Source of the DNA: Bacteroidota bacterium
Lineage (GTDB): Bacteria > Bacteroidota > Bacteroidia > Bacteroidales > Dysgonomonadaceae
Assembly (NCBI GenBank): GCA_023388315.1
Contig: JAEWGM010000011.1
Span: 30,176-94,175 of the forward strand
DNA length: 64,000 bases
Reading direction: 5' to 3'
Part shown: in pieces, positions 54,420 through 63,674 of the stretch
Position numbering within the stretch: the stretch's first letter is position 1
Layout: each line of letters begins with the position of its first letter
Program-made: the position numbers and the translations under genes
Notes under the pieces: model-generated
Seen by the model: only the letters and a program-made list of their open reading frames with translations
What the model was told of the DNA's origin: nothing
Databases searched by the model: none

Positions 54420-55307
54420 TTGATTGATACAATTCCATACCTCACAGACTCCATTCCTTTCTTTTTAGAACGGAAAGAACTTGTTCGCATACCCGAAACG
54501 GTTTACCCCGAATTTGGCGGGTATTTTGTTTTTCATACCGAGTCAGCAAGCATTTTTCTGGCTCAAAACAATGCCCTGCCCGTAGAAAAGACGTCCTTTT
54601 TTTTGGGAAACATGGGTGTGGCGCTTCCTTTCCCCCAATTTGAGTTGAGCATTATTTTTCTTCTTTTCCTTGCCTCGCTGCTTTTGTTCGCATTTGTTTT
54701 TAGTAGAGAAGGCAGCGCGCTGATGGGTAATTTCAAAAATATTCTGTCGCGCGGTAACCGCAGTGTGTCATACAAAGAGCAAATTACTACCACCGAAGTG
54801 TGGGGAGAGTTTTTTTTGGTGATGCAGGCGTGCCTGATTATTAGCATTGTGTTGTTTGTTTATTTGTGGAACAATCAGTTGCTGTTTTACGCCGGCAATA
54901 AGCATTATTATATTTTTGCGGGTATTTTTCTTTTGTTGGGTTTGTTTGTTGGCATTAAATATTTAATCTACCGAACCATAGGCGCTTTCTTTTTGGAAAA
55001 AGATATGCAAAACTGGATTGAAAAATATTTCTGGATTTTACAGCTTTTGGGGTTGGTACTGTTTATTCCGGCGCTGTTTTTTGTGTATTTGCCGGAGTAT
55101 CGTCACATTGTATTAATGGTATTTCTTGCTGTTTTTGCCGTCAGCAGATTGGTGATTGCTTTTTGGGTGTTTAGCATTTTTCTTAAAAACAAAATAGGAA
55201 TTATCTATTTTATTGTGTATCTTTGCGGCGTGGAAATAGCGCCTTATTTGTTGTTTTACAAAGGAGCCATTTCCTTCGTTAATTTTGTAGGTAATATTGC
55301 TATATGA
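54420..55307 (+). CDS. DUF4271 membrane protein
   Basis: A 295-residue integral membrane protein with about seven hydrophobic segments (for example FELSIIFLLFLASLLLFAF, LLIISIVLFVYLW-type and IFAGIFLLLGLFVGI). The family is confined to Bacteroidota and is usually encoded directly before hemD, as here, with a 4-base overlap (ATGA). The start is a TTG at 54420; no ATG is available before the first conserved residues. Function unknown. TAAATTTG at 54389-54396 is a candidate -7 element. Confidence 0.8.
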   Translation: MIDTIPYLTDSIPFFLERKELVRIPETVYPEFGGYFVFHTESASIFLAQNNALPVEKTSFFLGNMGVALPFPQFELSIIFLLFLASLLLFAFVFSREGSALMGNFKNILSRGNRSVSYKEQITTTEVWGEFFLVMQACLIISIVLFVYLWNNQLLFYAGNKHYYIFAGIFLLLGLFVGIKYLIYRTIGAFFLEKDMQNWIEKYFWILQLLGLVLFIPALFFVYLPEYRHIVLMVFLAVFAVSRLVIAFWVFSIFLKNKIGIIYFIVYLCGVEIAPYLLFYKGAISFVNFVGNIAI

Positions 55308-56065
55308 GCGTACGCAAAATAAAAAAAATCCTAGTTTCGCAACCTAAGCCCCATAGTGAAAAATCTCCGTATTACGATATTGCGGAAAAATATAATGTAG
55401 ATATTGTTTTTCATCCTTTCATTAGAGTGGAACGAGTATCGGCGAAAGAATTCCGTCAACAACGCATACAAATTTTAGACTATACGGCCATTATTTTTAC
55501 GGCCCGCACAGCGGTTGATAAATTTTTCTCGTTATGCGAAGAAATGAGGGTAGCCATTCCCGAAACAATGAAATACTTTTGTATTTCGGAAGCGGTGGCG
55601 TTGTACCTGCAAAAATACATTGTTTACAGAAAGAGAAAAATATTTTTTAGCCAAACCGGAAAAATTGAAGGGCTCAACACCGCCTTTACCAAACACTCCA
55701 AAGAAAAATTTCTTTTCCCCGTTCCCGAAGAACATAGCGATGAGGTGTCTCTTTTCTTAGACCAAAAGAAAATAAACTACACCAAAAGCGTGATGTATCG
55801 CACCGTGAGCAACGAGTTTAAAGAAGGTGTTAATTTAAACGACATGGATATGATTATCTTTTTCAGTCCATTGGGTATTACCTCGTTGCAGAAAAACTTC
55901 CCCGATTTTGAACAAGGCGATATGGCCATCGGGAGCTTTGGGAGCACCACCGCCAAATCCGTTGAAGAAGCCGGTTTGCGCCTCGATTGCGAAGCGCCCC
56001 AGCCCGATTATCCTTCTATGACGGCCGCACTGGAAGCGTTCTTGAAAGAAAACCACAAGAAGTAG
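55304..56065 (+). CDS. hemD: Uroporphyrinogen-III synthase family protein
   Basis: Catalyses ring closure of hydroxymethylbilane to uroporphyrinogen III in tetrapyrrole synthesis. The 253-residue product has the two-domain HemD pattern: KILVSQPKPHSEKSPYYDIA, AIIFTARTAVDKFFSLCEE, FLFPVPEEHSDEV, DMIIFFSPLGITSLQKNFP and GSFGSTTAKSVEEAGLRLD. Sequence conservation is low in this family, so the call rests on the pattern and the DUF4271 neighbour, with which it overlaps by 4 bases. Confidence 0.85.
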   Translation: MSVRKIKKILVSQPKPHSEKSPYYDIAEKYNVDIVFHPFIRVERVSAKEFRQQRIQILDYTAIIFTARTAVDKFFSLCEEMRVAIPETMKYFCISEAVALYLQKYIVYRKRKIFFSQTGKIEGLNTAFTKHSKEKFLFPVPEEHSDEVSLFLDQKKINYTKSVMYRTVSNEFKEGVNLNDMDMIIFFSPLGITSLQKNFPDFEQGDMAIGSFGSTTAKSVEEAGLRLDCEAPQPDYPSMTAALEAFLKENHKK

Positions 56066-56200
56066 AACCTGCACGAATTGCACGCCACCACTCTCCCATC
56101 AGATAGTATTCGTTATTTTTTATCCTCAAAGAATAACAACGCATCGCAAAAACAATTATCTTTGTCCGAATAATTGCTTTCGGAGGAATGCTTTTGTTGT

Positions 56201-56614
56201 ATGAAACAAGAACAACGTTATACGTTTAAAAAAGAAGAGCGTTTAACGGGCGAAAAAAGAATAGAAAACCTCTTTGCCCATGGCCGGTCTTTTATTTCGT
56301 ATCCGTTGAGAGTGGTTTTTTTGGAAACATCGCCAGCAAAGGATGCGCCGGTATCCATACTTATCAGCATCCCCAAAAAAAGAATCAAATCGGCAGTGAG
56401 GCGCAACAGGCTAAAACGGCTTGTAAGAGAGGCGTATCGATTAAACAAACATAGGTTAAGCCCGGCGCTGTTTCAAGAAAATCATCGGCTGGAAGTGGCT
56501 TTTATTTATGTGAAAGAAGAAGTATCGGATTATGCCACCATCCAAAAATCAGTAGTTAAAGCGCTGGCGCACATCGCACGAGAATTCGCAAACAGAGAAG
56601 ACGAAAAATGTTGA
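56201..56614 (+). CDS. rnpA: Ribonuclease P protein component
   Basis: Protein subunit of RNase P, needed for tRNA 5' maturation. The 137-residue product from the ATG at 56201 has the family start YTFKKEERLTGEKRIENLFAHGRSF and the signature KKRIKSAVRRNRLKRLVREAYR with the RNR RNA-binding motif. A TTG start at 56174 would add nine unlikely residues. It overlaps yidD by 7 bases. TATCTTTG (56157-56164) is a candidate -7 element. Confidence 0.96.
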   Translation: MKQEQRYTFKKEERLTGEKRIENLFAHGRSFISYPLRVVFLETSPAKDAPVSILISIPKKRIKSAVRRNRLKRLVREAYRLNKHRLSPALFQENHRLEVAFIYVKEEVSDYATIQKSVVKALAHIAREFANREDEKC

Positions 56615-56877
56615 AAACTTTAAAAAACATCATCACTTGGATATTGCTTCTTCCCGTGTATTTTTATCGTGCCGTTATTTCGCCGCTCACACCGCCAAGT
56701 TGCCGATACACACCCACTTGTTCGCAATACACCATTGAAGCGTTAAAAGTGCATGGGCCGTTAAAAGGCTCCTATTTGTCGGCAAAACGCATATTAAGCT
56801 GTAACCCTTGGGGCGGATCGGGCTACGACCCGGTTCCGGAGCCAAAAGCGAAAGAGACAAAGCCGAAAGCAGAGTAA
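56608..56877 (+). CDS. yidD: Membrane protein insertion efficiency factor YidD
   Basis: A small (89-residue) membrane-associated protein that assists YidC-dependent insertion. It has an N-terminal amphipathic helix (LKTLKNIITWILLLPVYFYR), the cysteine-rich signature PSCRYTPTCSQYTIEA and the C-terminal CNPWGGSGYDPVP. It overlaps rnpA, the classic rnpA-yidD order, and precedes the tatD-like gene by 8 bases. Confidence 0.96.
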   Translation: MLKTLKNIITWILLLPVYFYRAVISPLTPPSCRYTPTCSQYTIEALKVHGPLKGSYLSAKRILSCNPWGGSGYDPVPEPKAKETKPKAE

Positions 56878-56885
56878 AATAATTT

Positions 56886-57590
56886 ATGGAACTTTACGAC
56901 ATACACACGCATCAGATTTTTTTGGAAGATAACGATGATCCTTATCACTCGTGTATTCTTGATGTTTATCCTCTTGAATTTGAAGTAGCCAAAGAGTCTT
57001 ACGACAGACACAGTTTCTCTTGCGGAATTCATCCGTGGTATTCCGAAGACAGCGACACGCAAATGGCTTATCTCACCGAAATTATTTCACATCCGCGCAT
57101 TGTAGCCATTGGCGAAACCGGCTTGGACAAATTGAAAGGGCCATCATACGACGTGCAAATCCCCGTTTTTAAAAAGCACATAGAACTCTCCGAGAAACTT
57201 CGCAAACCGGTTATTATTCACTGCGTGAAAGCATGGGAAGAATTAATCAAAATACGCCGCGAAGCCCAACCCACGCAGCCGTGGATTATTCACGGTTATC
57301 GCGGTAAACCCGAATTGACCGCCCGGTTGATAAAAGAAGGATTCTTGTTTTCGCTAGGCGACACCATTAACGTGGATTCCGTGGAATTGATACCAATTGA
57401 ATCGATCTTTTGCGAAACGGATGAGGATGAAATGGATATTCGCACCGTTTATTTGCAGGCATCGCACGCCAAAAACATGGAGTTGGAGGAATTTGCCGAT
57501 AAAATTGCGCAAAATGTGTATCGTGTTTTTCCGTCGTTAGAGCGCCCCATGCCTTATGATCCGGATGAAGAGGTAGAAGAGGAGAATTGA
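56886..57590 (+). CDS. TatD family metal-dependent hydrolase
   Basis: A 234-residue TIM-barrel metallohydrolase, putative DNase. Metal-site motifs: YDIHTHQ (HxH), AIGETGLDK, VIIHCVKAWEE and PWIIHGYRG, with CETDED near the end. Bacteroidota members are shorter than E. coli TatD (260). Co-transcribed with rnpA-yidD. Acidic C-terminal tail (DPDEEVEEEN). Biological substrate not established. Confidence 0.9.
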   Translation: MELYDIHTHQIFLEDNDDPYHSCILDVYPLEFEVAKESYDRHSFSCGIHPWYSEDSDTQMAYLTEIISHPRIVAIGETGLDKLKGPSYDVQIPVFKKHIELSEKLRKPVIIHCVKAWEELIKIRREAQPTQPWIIHGYRGKPELTARLIKEGFLFSLGDTINVDSVELIPIESIFCETDEDEMDIRTVYLQASHAKNMELEEFADKIAQNVYRVFPSLERPMPYDPDEEVEEEN

Positions 57591-57647
57591 TTGGAGTGAT
57601 GTCGGATGTCCGATGTCGGATGTCGGAGGATGCGGGTAGCTTAACCT

Positions 57648-58271
57648 TCATTTCCTCCCAAAATCCGCCGGAATTTCTCCCCAACTTTCTGTTTCCCATT
57701 TAAGGATTTTGTTTTCATAACTGTTGTGCTGTAGCCAGTTCTCCGCGCGAGCGATAAGTTCGAAAATGGGTTTGTTTTCTGTGGTTTGTTCCAGTTTGGT
57801 GTTGCATTTCTTTTTGGCGACCCACTTCATCGCGTTCACGCTGTCGGAATAGATGGGCAAGTTGCTGTTTTTTTGCTTTAGCAACGCCAGCGCGTGCACA
57901 ATGCCCAAAAACTCGCCAATGTTGTTGGTCCCTTGCGGGAAAGGGCCTTGATGAAATATTTCTTCGCCATCCCACACTTTCACGCCTCGATATTCCATAT
58001 CGCCGGGGTTTCCGCTGCAGGCTGCGTCCACAGCAATGCTTTCACGAATAATGTGTGCTGATGAAAGTGTTTTTTTTGTGGAGATTCCTTTCGGTTTATT
58101 CAGGTGTTTCCACGGATTATCGCGAAATGCTTTTTCGGCATCTTTTAGCGATGGGAATGATTTATACAAAGCGCCTTCCGCGCCCGACACCTGATTTTTG
58201 CACTCTTCCCACGTGGAGTAAACGCCCGGTTTGTGGCCTTTCCACACCACATAAAACTTTTGTTTTGCCAT
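57648..58271 (-). CDS. rnhA: Ribonuclease HI with N-terminal viroplasmin domain
   Basis: Degrades RNA in RNA-DNA hybrids. The 207-residue product has an N-terminal hybrid-binding viroplasmin-like domain (KFYVVWKGHKPGVYSTWEEC, then KSFPSLKDAEKAF) and a C-terminal RNase H domain with the acidic residues in AVDAACSGNPG, NNIGEFLGIVHAL and IYSDSVNAMKWV. Its start overlaps the upstream gene's stop by one base (TAATG), so the two are translationally coupled. Confidence 0.92.
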   Translation of the reverse strand: MAKQKFYVVWKGHKPGVYSTWEECKNQVSGAEGALYKSFPSLKDAEKAFRDNPWKHLNKPKGISTKKTLSSAHIIRESIAVDAACSGNPGDMEYRGVKVWDGEEIFHQGPFPQGTNNIGEFLGIVHALALLKQKNSNLPIYSDSVNAMKWVAKKKCNTKLEQTTENKPIFELIARAENWLQHNSYENKILKWETESWGEIPADFGRK

Positions 58272-58720
58272 TACATCGACTCCAATATGTACGGCGTTAA
58301 TTCATCTTCAATGGTTTCTTCGGGTTCAGTGATGGAGATAATGCTGTCCACAATAAATTTGGTGTAGCCGCGCCACGGAATGGGAGCGAAATATTCCCGA
58401 TAATGCAGTTGCACATTTTTGCCGCTGGCCACCATCAGGCGTTCGGCAATTTCTTTATTTTGTACGGAAAAATCGAATTGATTAGATTGCAAGCCGCCCG
58501 GCCTGTCGGCTCTGAAACCGGTTTGTATCAATTTGCCTTCGTATGTTTTAAAAACAACGCCTTTGTAAACCAAGTAGTTGAGTTCTCCCGATTTCACGCC
58601 CGTGCCAAACACGTAATAAAACCTAACATACACAAAAATTCCCAGCGCTAAAATCAAGATTCCAAGAAATGTCCACAAAGCTTTGCGGCTTCTTTTTTTC
58701 TTCGGTTGTAAATCGTTCAT
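58271..58720 (-). CDS. Single-pass membrane conserved hypothetical protein
   Basis: A 149-residue product with a basic cytoplasmic N-terminus (PKKKRSRK), one transmembrane segment (about 14-33, LWTFLGILILALGIFVYV) and a soluble domain of beta character (GELNYLVYKGVVFKTYEGKL, PIPWRGYTKFIVDSI). The family is widespread in Bacteroidales and is sometimes labelled 6-phosphogluconate dehydrogenase in databases, for which I see no basis. It is coupled to rnhA by a one-base overlap. Confidence 0.75.
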   Translation of the reverse strand: MNDLQPKKKRSRKALWTFLGILILALGIFVYVRFYYVFGTGVKSGELNYLVYKGVVFKTYEGKLIQTGFRADRPGGLQSNQFDFSVQNKEIAERLMVASGKNVQLHYREYFAPIPWRGYTKFIVDSIISITEPEETIEDELTPYILESM

Positions 58721-58814
58721 AATTGTTGCGTTTAATTTGACGTAAAGATACGCCTTTTTTTACTTTTTTATATAAATAACAACGGAAAAGTGGAGTATGT
58801 TTCTCAATTTGGGT

Positions 58815-58822
58815 TAACTTTG
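58815..58822 (+). promoter_or_regulatory. Candidate -7 element of the C1 peptidase gene
   Basis: TAACTTTG matches TAnnTTTG and lies 59 bases before the ATG at 58882. No matching TTTG lies at the usual -33 distance. Confidence 0.4.
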
Positions 58823-58881
58823 TGAAACGGTAACCAATCGCATTTATTAACCCTTATTATACAGATACTTATTTATTTAAA

Positions 58882-60060
58882 ATGAAAAAATTGAATTTAT
58901 TTGTTGTGGCGCTGTTCATTTCAATGATGATAGCGGCGCAAACAACTCCCGGCGCTTATACATTTGAAGTGGTAAAAGAAAATCCCATCACACCCATTAA
59001 AGACCAAGCGAGTACCAGCACCTGTTGGAGTTTTTCGGGCGTAAGTTTTTTGGAATCGGAATTACTTAGAATGGGAAAAGGTACACACGATCTTTCCGAA
59101 ATGTATATCGTGCGACGCAACTACGAAGATAAAGCACAAAAATATGCCCGTGCTCACGGACATTTGAATTTCGCGCCGGGCGGCTCCTTTGCCGATGTGA
59201 TTGAAACCTTGGACACCTACGGCGTGATTCCCGAAGACGCGTATCGCGGACTAAATTACGGCTCCGAAAGACACAACCACGGCGAAATGGATAAAGTGCT
59301 GAGCGGATACATGAAAGGCATTATCGGCTCCAATAGCTTGTCGCCCGTGTGGTATAAAGGTTTTTCGGGCATTTTGGATTCTTATTTGGGTGAAATACCT
59401 CAGAATTTCACCTACAACGGTAAGCAATACACACCGCAATCGTTTGCAAATTCTCTTGGCTTAAAACAAGAAAATTATGTGTCGCTCACCTCGTTCACGC
59501 ACCATCCGTTTTATTCGGCATTTGCCATTGAAGTTCCCGATAACTGGCGCTGGGCCAATTCTTACAACTTGCCCATCGATGAAATGATGGAAGCGATTGA
59601 CCACGCTCTTATGAACGGCTACACTGTGGCGTGGGCTTCGGATGTGAGTGAAAGCGGTTTTTCGCGTCAAGGCATCGCCATTGTTCCCGATGAAAACGCG
59701 GCGGAAAATGCCGGAACCGACCAAGCCCGATGGCTGGGGTTATCGGAACGCGAAAGACGCTCTACCATTAGCGGCAAAGTGGGACAAGAAATCTTGAAAG
59801 AAAAAACCATCACGCAAGAAATGCGCCAATTGGGTTACGATAATTATCAAACAACCGATGACCACGGCATGCATATTTATGGCATTGCCAAAGACCAAAA
59901 CGGCAATAAATATTATATGGTGAAAAACTCGTGGGGAAAAACCGGCCCTTACGAAGGTTTTTGGTATGCTTCAGAAGCATTTGTGCGTTACAAAACGCTG
60001 AGTGTTGTTGTGAACAAAGCGTCGCTTCCCAAGAAAATTGCCGGCAAACTTAAACTCTAA
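58882..60060 (+). CDS. C1-family cysteine peptidase (aminopeptidase C / bleomycin-hydrolase type), exported
   Basis: A 392-residue papain-fold peptidase with a Sec signal peptide (LFVVALFISMMIAAQ). The catalytic triad is visible: Cys48 in STSTCWSFSGVSFLE, His331 in DHGMHIYGIAKD and Asn349 in YYMVKNSWG. The insertions and the PITPIKDQ segment before the Cys fit the C1B/bleomycin-hydrolase group, although cytoplasmic members lack a signal. Probably a periplasmic or secreted aminopeptidase used for peptide breakdown. Confidence 0.9.
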   Translation: MKKLNLFVVALFISMMIAAQTTPGAYTFEVVKENPITPIKDQASTSTCWSFSGVSFLESELLRMGKGTHDLSEMYIVRRNYEDKAQKYARAHGHLNFAPGGSFADVIETLDTYGVIPEDAYRGLNYGSERHNHGEMDKVLSGYMKGIIGSNSLSPVWYKGFSGILDSYLGEIPQNFTYNGKQYTPQSFANSLGLKQENYVSLTSFTHHPFYSAFAIEVPDNWRWANSYNLPIDEMMEAIDHALMNGYTVAWASDVSESGFSRQGIAIVPDENAAENAGTDQARWLGLSERERRSTISGKVGQEILKEKTITQEMRQLGYDNYQTTDDHGMHIYGIAKDQNGNKYYMVKNSWGKTGPYEGFWYASEAFVRYKTLSVVVNKASLPKKIAGKLKL

Positions 60061-60118
60061 AGATAGAGAAGGGCCTCCTCTCGAAATCAAAACCACAACA
60101 TTTGAAGTGCAATCGTTT

Positions 60119-61414
60119 ATGGAAATAGCTGAATTATACAAAATATACAACCAATATCCACACATTACCACCGACTCAAGAGCGTGCCAAAAAGACTCCA
60201 TCTTTTTCGCGCTGAAAGGCGAGCGGTTCAACGGCAACATTTTTGCCGAAGAATCGCTCAAACAAGGTTGTTCCTACGCGGTAGTGGATGAATGGGACAG
60301 CAAGCAAAAAAACGATCGCATTATTGTGGTTGACAATGTGTTGGAAACATTGCAAAAGCTGGCGAATTATCATCGGAAAAAACTGAAAGTACCCATTTTG
60401 GGAATTACGGGCACCAACGGGAAAACCACCACCAAGGAGTTAATTGCCACCACATTGTCGCGAAAATACAAGGTGGCATACACGCAAGGCAATTTCAACA
60501 ACCACATTGGCGTTCCACTTACCTTGTTGTCGATGAATAAATCGCACGAAATTGGCATCGTGGAAATGGGCGCCAACCATCCCGGAGAAATTAAAGCGCT
60601 GTGTGAAATTGTGGAACCCAACTACGGATTGATAACCAATGTTGGGAAGGCACACCTGGAGGGTTTTGGCTCGTTTGAAAACGTGATTAAAACAAAAGGC
60701 GAATTATACGATTATATCCGCGAGAACGAAGGGAAAGTTTTTGTAAACAAAGACAATACGTATTTGTACGAAATGTCGGAGGGCATGGACCGTATTGTGT
60801 ATGGAAAGAACGACCCGTCGCTTTTCGCATCGGTAACCATTGCCGAAGCCAATCCGTTTTTGGAGTTCTTTTGGAATTTTTTCGATAAGTCGTATCGAGT
60901 GAAAACCAACTTGGTTGGCGAGTATAATTTGGATAATGTGATGGCCGCCGTCACGGTTGGAAAATTTTTCGGTATCCATTCCGATACCATCAGCGCCGCA
61001 TTGGAGGAATATGAGCCCAAAAACAACCGTTCGCAATTTGAGCGTACCGAGAAAAATGATGTCATTATGGACGCCTACAACGCCAACCCCACCAGTATGA
61101 AAGCATCGTTGGACTTTTTTGCTAAAATTCCTTCCTCGTTGCCAAAAATCGCCATTTTGGGCGAAATGAAAGAACTGGGCACCATTACCGAAGAAGAACA
61201 CACCAAAATAATTACTTATTTGGAACAACAGCCTTTTCAGCAGATATTTTTGGTGGGAAACGCGTTTAAAGAAATAGCGCAAACAAAGTTTCCCGTGTTT
61301 GATACCGTTGAGCAATTGATTGAAGAGTTAAAGCAGCACCCTTTATCGGGAAATTATATTTTGCTGAAAGGGTCGCACTCCGTGCATTTGGAGCGGGTGA
61401 TTGAATTTTTGTAG
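60119..61414 (+). CDS. murF: UDP-N-acetylmuramoyl-tripeptide--D-alanyl-D-alanine ligase
   Basis: Cytoplasmic ATP-dependent ligase adding D-Ala-D-Ala to the UDP-MurNAc tripeptide. From the ATG at 60119 it has 431 residues. The N-terminal domain (TTDSRACQKDSIFFALKGERFNG), ATP loop GITGTNGKTTTKEL near residue 100, EMGANHPGEIKALC, NVGKAHLEGFGS and the C-terminal MDAYNANPTSMKASLDF with AILGEMKELG are Mur-ligase signatures. An earlier in-frame start overlaps the peptidase gene and is not conserved-looking. Isolated from the mur/dcw cluster, as is usual in Bacteroidota. Confidence 0.96.
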   Translation: MEIAELYKIYNQYPHITTDSRACQKDSIFFALKGERFNGNIFAEESLKQGCSYAVVDEWDSKQKNDRIIVVDNVLETLQKLANYHRKKLKVPILGITGTNGKTTTKELIATTLSRKYKVAYTQGNFNNHIGVPLTLLSMNKSHEIGIVEMGANHPGEIKALCEIVEPNYGLITNVGKAHLEGFGSFENVIKTKGELYDYIRENEGKVFVNKDNTYLYEMSEGMDRIVYGKNDPSLFASVTIAEANPFLEFFWNFFDKSYRVKTNLVGEYNLDNVMAAVTVGKFFGIHSDTISAALEEYEPKNNRSQFERTEKNDVIMDAYNANPTSMKASLDFFAKIPSSLPKIAILGEMKELGTITEEEHTKIITYLEQQPFQQIFLVGNAFKEIAQTKFPVFDTVEQLIEELKQHPLSGNYILLKGSHSVHLERVIEFL

Positions 61415-61868
61415 GGAGTTTCAGCCGTCGAACGGTGGAAAGGCACCGGTTCTGCTTTTGTTCGGAGATTTATAAACCCCACTTCTGGCGAAGAGGGGAA
61501 TTCATAAACGGTACACAGGTAGTTAAGCTGGGCTTTCAGCCCGCCATATCGATAATTCACCTGCAACCCAACGCGTTGCGTTGGGCTGAAATAAACCGGG
61601 CTTTCAGCCCGAACCCGCAGATTGACAAGAAAGCCACAACGTGGCGTTAGAGAAAAGCATAGGGCAACGCCCTATGAGTTTACGCAATATATAAAAAAAG
61701 CTCTGTATGAGCGTAAGACAATAATCATTTCGCTTACGAACGCTAAGCCGGACTTGCAGCCCGAGTAAGCCACTAATATCACGAATGTTCACGAATATAA
61801 ATCAACTTTGTCGATTCTATTCGTGTTTATTTGTGTCATTCGTGGCATACACGCTTATAGAAAAACAC
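61415..61868. repeat. Palindromic repeat cluster between murF and the phosphoesterase
   Basis: 454 bases packed with modules: GGGCTTTCAGCCC (61530-61542), CCCAACGCGTTGCGTTGGG (61567-61585), CGGGCTTTCAGCCCG (61597-61611), GCCACAACGTGGC (61633-61645), CATAGGGCAACGCCCTATG (61658-61676), an AAAGCTCTGTATGAGCGTAAGA tract (near 61688-61710) and an ATTCGTG-armed hairpin (61769-61846). The same modules recur in the same order at 63496-63752. No gene is seen. Confidence 0.75.
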
Positions 61869-63002
61869 TCATTTACCAAACTTCACATTCAATATGGCAA
61901 TTTCCGAAACCGTGCCGATGCGGTATTGCGGCCCGGCGATGCCAATTCCCGATGTAACGTAAACGTGTGTATCGCCTTTTTTCTTGTAACCGTGCGAAAC
62001 TTCGTAAAAAAACCGTACGATGATATTTCCCGGAAAAGCCTGCCCATCGTGAGTATGGCCATAAAGGGCAATATCGGCGCCGGCGTCTGCCTCCTCACTC
62101 AAATTATACGGATTATGACTGAGAACAATCACAGGTTTAGATATATCCACTTGTTGCTTTTCAAGCAAATCGGACGTGGGCAGACGCGATAAATCCGCTA
62201 AATCTTCCCGTCCAACCACATAAAATGCATCGTTTACCAACGCGGCCGAATCACGAAGCATGGTGATTCCCGCTTCAACTAAATACCGGACTTTTTCTTC
62301 GGTATCGTGCCGGTGTTCGTGGTTGCCCATGCAGGCGAACACGCCCAATGGCGCGCGCAAGCGCATCAGTTCTTCGTTCATTCGTTGTTCCACCACCGGT
62401 TCAATATAGGAATCAAAAATATCACCCACCATCACAATCATATCGGGTTGTTGTTCCATGATTAAATCAACAAACCGCCGCGCGTCATTTTTGTCAATTA
62501 AATACCCCAAATGCATATCGCCCACAACAGCAATCCTTAGTGAATCAAGGCCTTCCACAGGCTTATTCAACAATATATCAACCTCATTTACACTCGGATG
62601 CATAAACTTATAGCTTCCGTATGTTAAAAGTAAAACTGTAATGAAAACGGATGAGAAAAAGATGCTCAGTTTTGTTCTTCGCGATTGAGTTACAAGAATT
62701 TTGGGTTTCAGAATGCTTCTTTTCCAAAGCAGATACCCTACATCAAGCAATAGAATTATTCCTCCCGCGTAGAGCAGGAAAAGCATCCAGCCTGTGCCCA
62801 TTAAACGGATATTGTGTGTGATATAGGGTGGCAGGTATCGGTAAAAAATAAAACCGAAGGTGTAGATGAGAAGTTCCAGCCCGAAAACAATTATCAGCAC
62901 CGTTCTACCAATTCGGCGTTTTTCAAAAACATTCCATCCCTTTATGAACATTAATACATTCAGGGTGAGATGAATAATAAAAGCATTAATCAGCGCTCGC
63001 AT
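61869..63002 (-). CDS. Membrane-anchored metallophosphoesterase
   Basis: A 377-residue protein from the ATG at 63002 (a longer frame to 63101 looks unlikely). About four N-terminal transmembrane segments (for example TVLIIVFGLELLIYTFGFI, WMLFLLYAGGIILLLDVGYL) precede a calcineurin-like phosphoesterase domain with the metal motifs VVGDMHLGY, MVGDIFDSYI, MGNHEHRH, VLSHNPYN and LYGHTHDGQ. YaeI-like members act on lipid A or UDP-sugar precursors, but the substrate here is not shown. Confidence 0.9.
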   Translation of the reverse strand: MRALINAFIIHLTLNVLMFIKGWNVFEKRRIGRTVLIIVFGLELLIYTFGFIFYRYLPPYITHNIRLMGTGWMLFLLYAGGIILLLDVGYLLWKRSILKPKILVTQSRRTKLSIFFSSVFITVLLLTYGSYKFMHPSVNEVDILLNKPVEGLDSLRIAVVGDMHLGYLIDKNDARRFVDLIMEQQPDMIVMVGDIFDSYIEPVVEQRMNEELMRLRAPLGVFACMGNHEHRHDTEEKVRYLVEAGITMLRDSAALVNDAFYVVGREDLADLSRLPTSDLLEKQQVDISKPVIVLSHNPYNLSEEADAGADIALYGHTHDGQAFPGNIIVRFFYEVSHGYKKKGDTHVYVTSGIGIAGPQYRIGTVSEIAILNVKFGK

Positions 63003-63220
63003 CGTGTGGTTTTTAAGTTGCTGTATATAAAACGTTTTAGTGAAGCGGTTTGTTGAGAAAGTGGAGCGTAAAACAGGGTTAACTACCTGAAAAAAATACA
63101 AACATATATAAATGATAGGGTGTTTCCTACACGCATCTTATCTTATGAGGAATTAGGATTTCCGCCGATAAGTTTTTAAAATGAACGCATATAAACAAGC
63201 TGAACTTTCAGCACAGGAAA
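63003..63220. other. A/T-rich intergenic spacer
   Basis: Upstream region of the minus-strand phosphoesterase. No gene seen. A degenerate GCTGAACTTTCAGC palindrome occurs near 63199-63212, a relative of the GGGCTTTCAGCCC family. Confidence 0.4.
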
Positions 63221-63300
63221 GCCACAAATTGCACGAATGTTCACGAATTATAAAATCGACGTTGTTGATTTCATTCGTGGTTATTCGTGGCATTCGTGGC
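63221..63300. repeat. ATTCGTG-armed hairpin repeat
   Basis: The left arm GCCACAAATTGCACGAATGT with TCACGAAT is complementary to the right arm ATTCGTGG...ATTCGTGGCATTCGTGGC with mismatches. Two sister copies lie at 61769-61846 and 63675-63752. Confidence 0.7.
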
Positions 63301-63363
63301 ATACACGCTTTACATAAGCGTGAGAGCAGGTGGGTCTGAATAAAGGAGGTATCTTCACCATTT

Positions 63364-63640
63364 TAAGTCCCGCCACTTCGGGCGGAGGTGTGACTGTCCC
63401 GTAACCTCAGGCGAATAAATCGCCTAAGGTTATGAAGATATCGCCCATTCGGGCGAGGAGTGGAATTGCTTCAACGGAACTCACGGAATTAAGCTGGGCT
63501 TTCAGCCCGAGTGGCGCATATGACACGGATTGACAAGATAGCCACAACGTGGCGTCAAAGAAAAGCGTAGGGCAGCGCCCTACGAGTTTAGGCAATATAT
63601 AAAAAGCTCTGTAGGAGCGTAAGACAATCATTTGCGGTTA
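63364..63640. repeat. Composite repeat unit, copy A
   Basis: Modules in order: CCGCCACTTCGGGCGG (63370-63385), GGTTATGAAGATAT with TCGCCCATTCGGGCGA (63429-63456), GGGCTTTCAGCCC (63496-63508), GCCACAACGTGGC (63541-63553), CGTAGGGCAGCGCCCTACG (63566-63584) and AAAGCTCTGTAGGAGCGTAAGA (near 63602-63624). Non-coding. Confidence 0.75.
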
Positions 63641-63674
63641 CGGATACTAAATCAGGCTTGCAGCCCCAGGGTAA

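Noticed and set aside
61435..61650. Short frames in the murF-phosphoesterase spacer and near 63407-63982
   Set aside because: They are translations of the repeat modules with no start context or protein-like composition.
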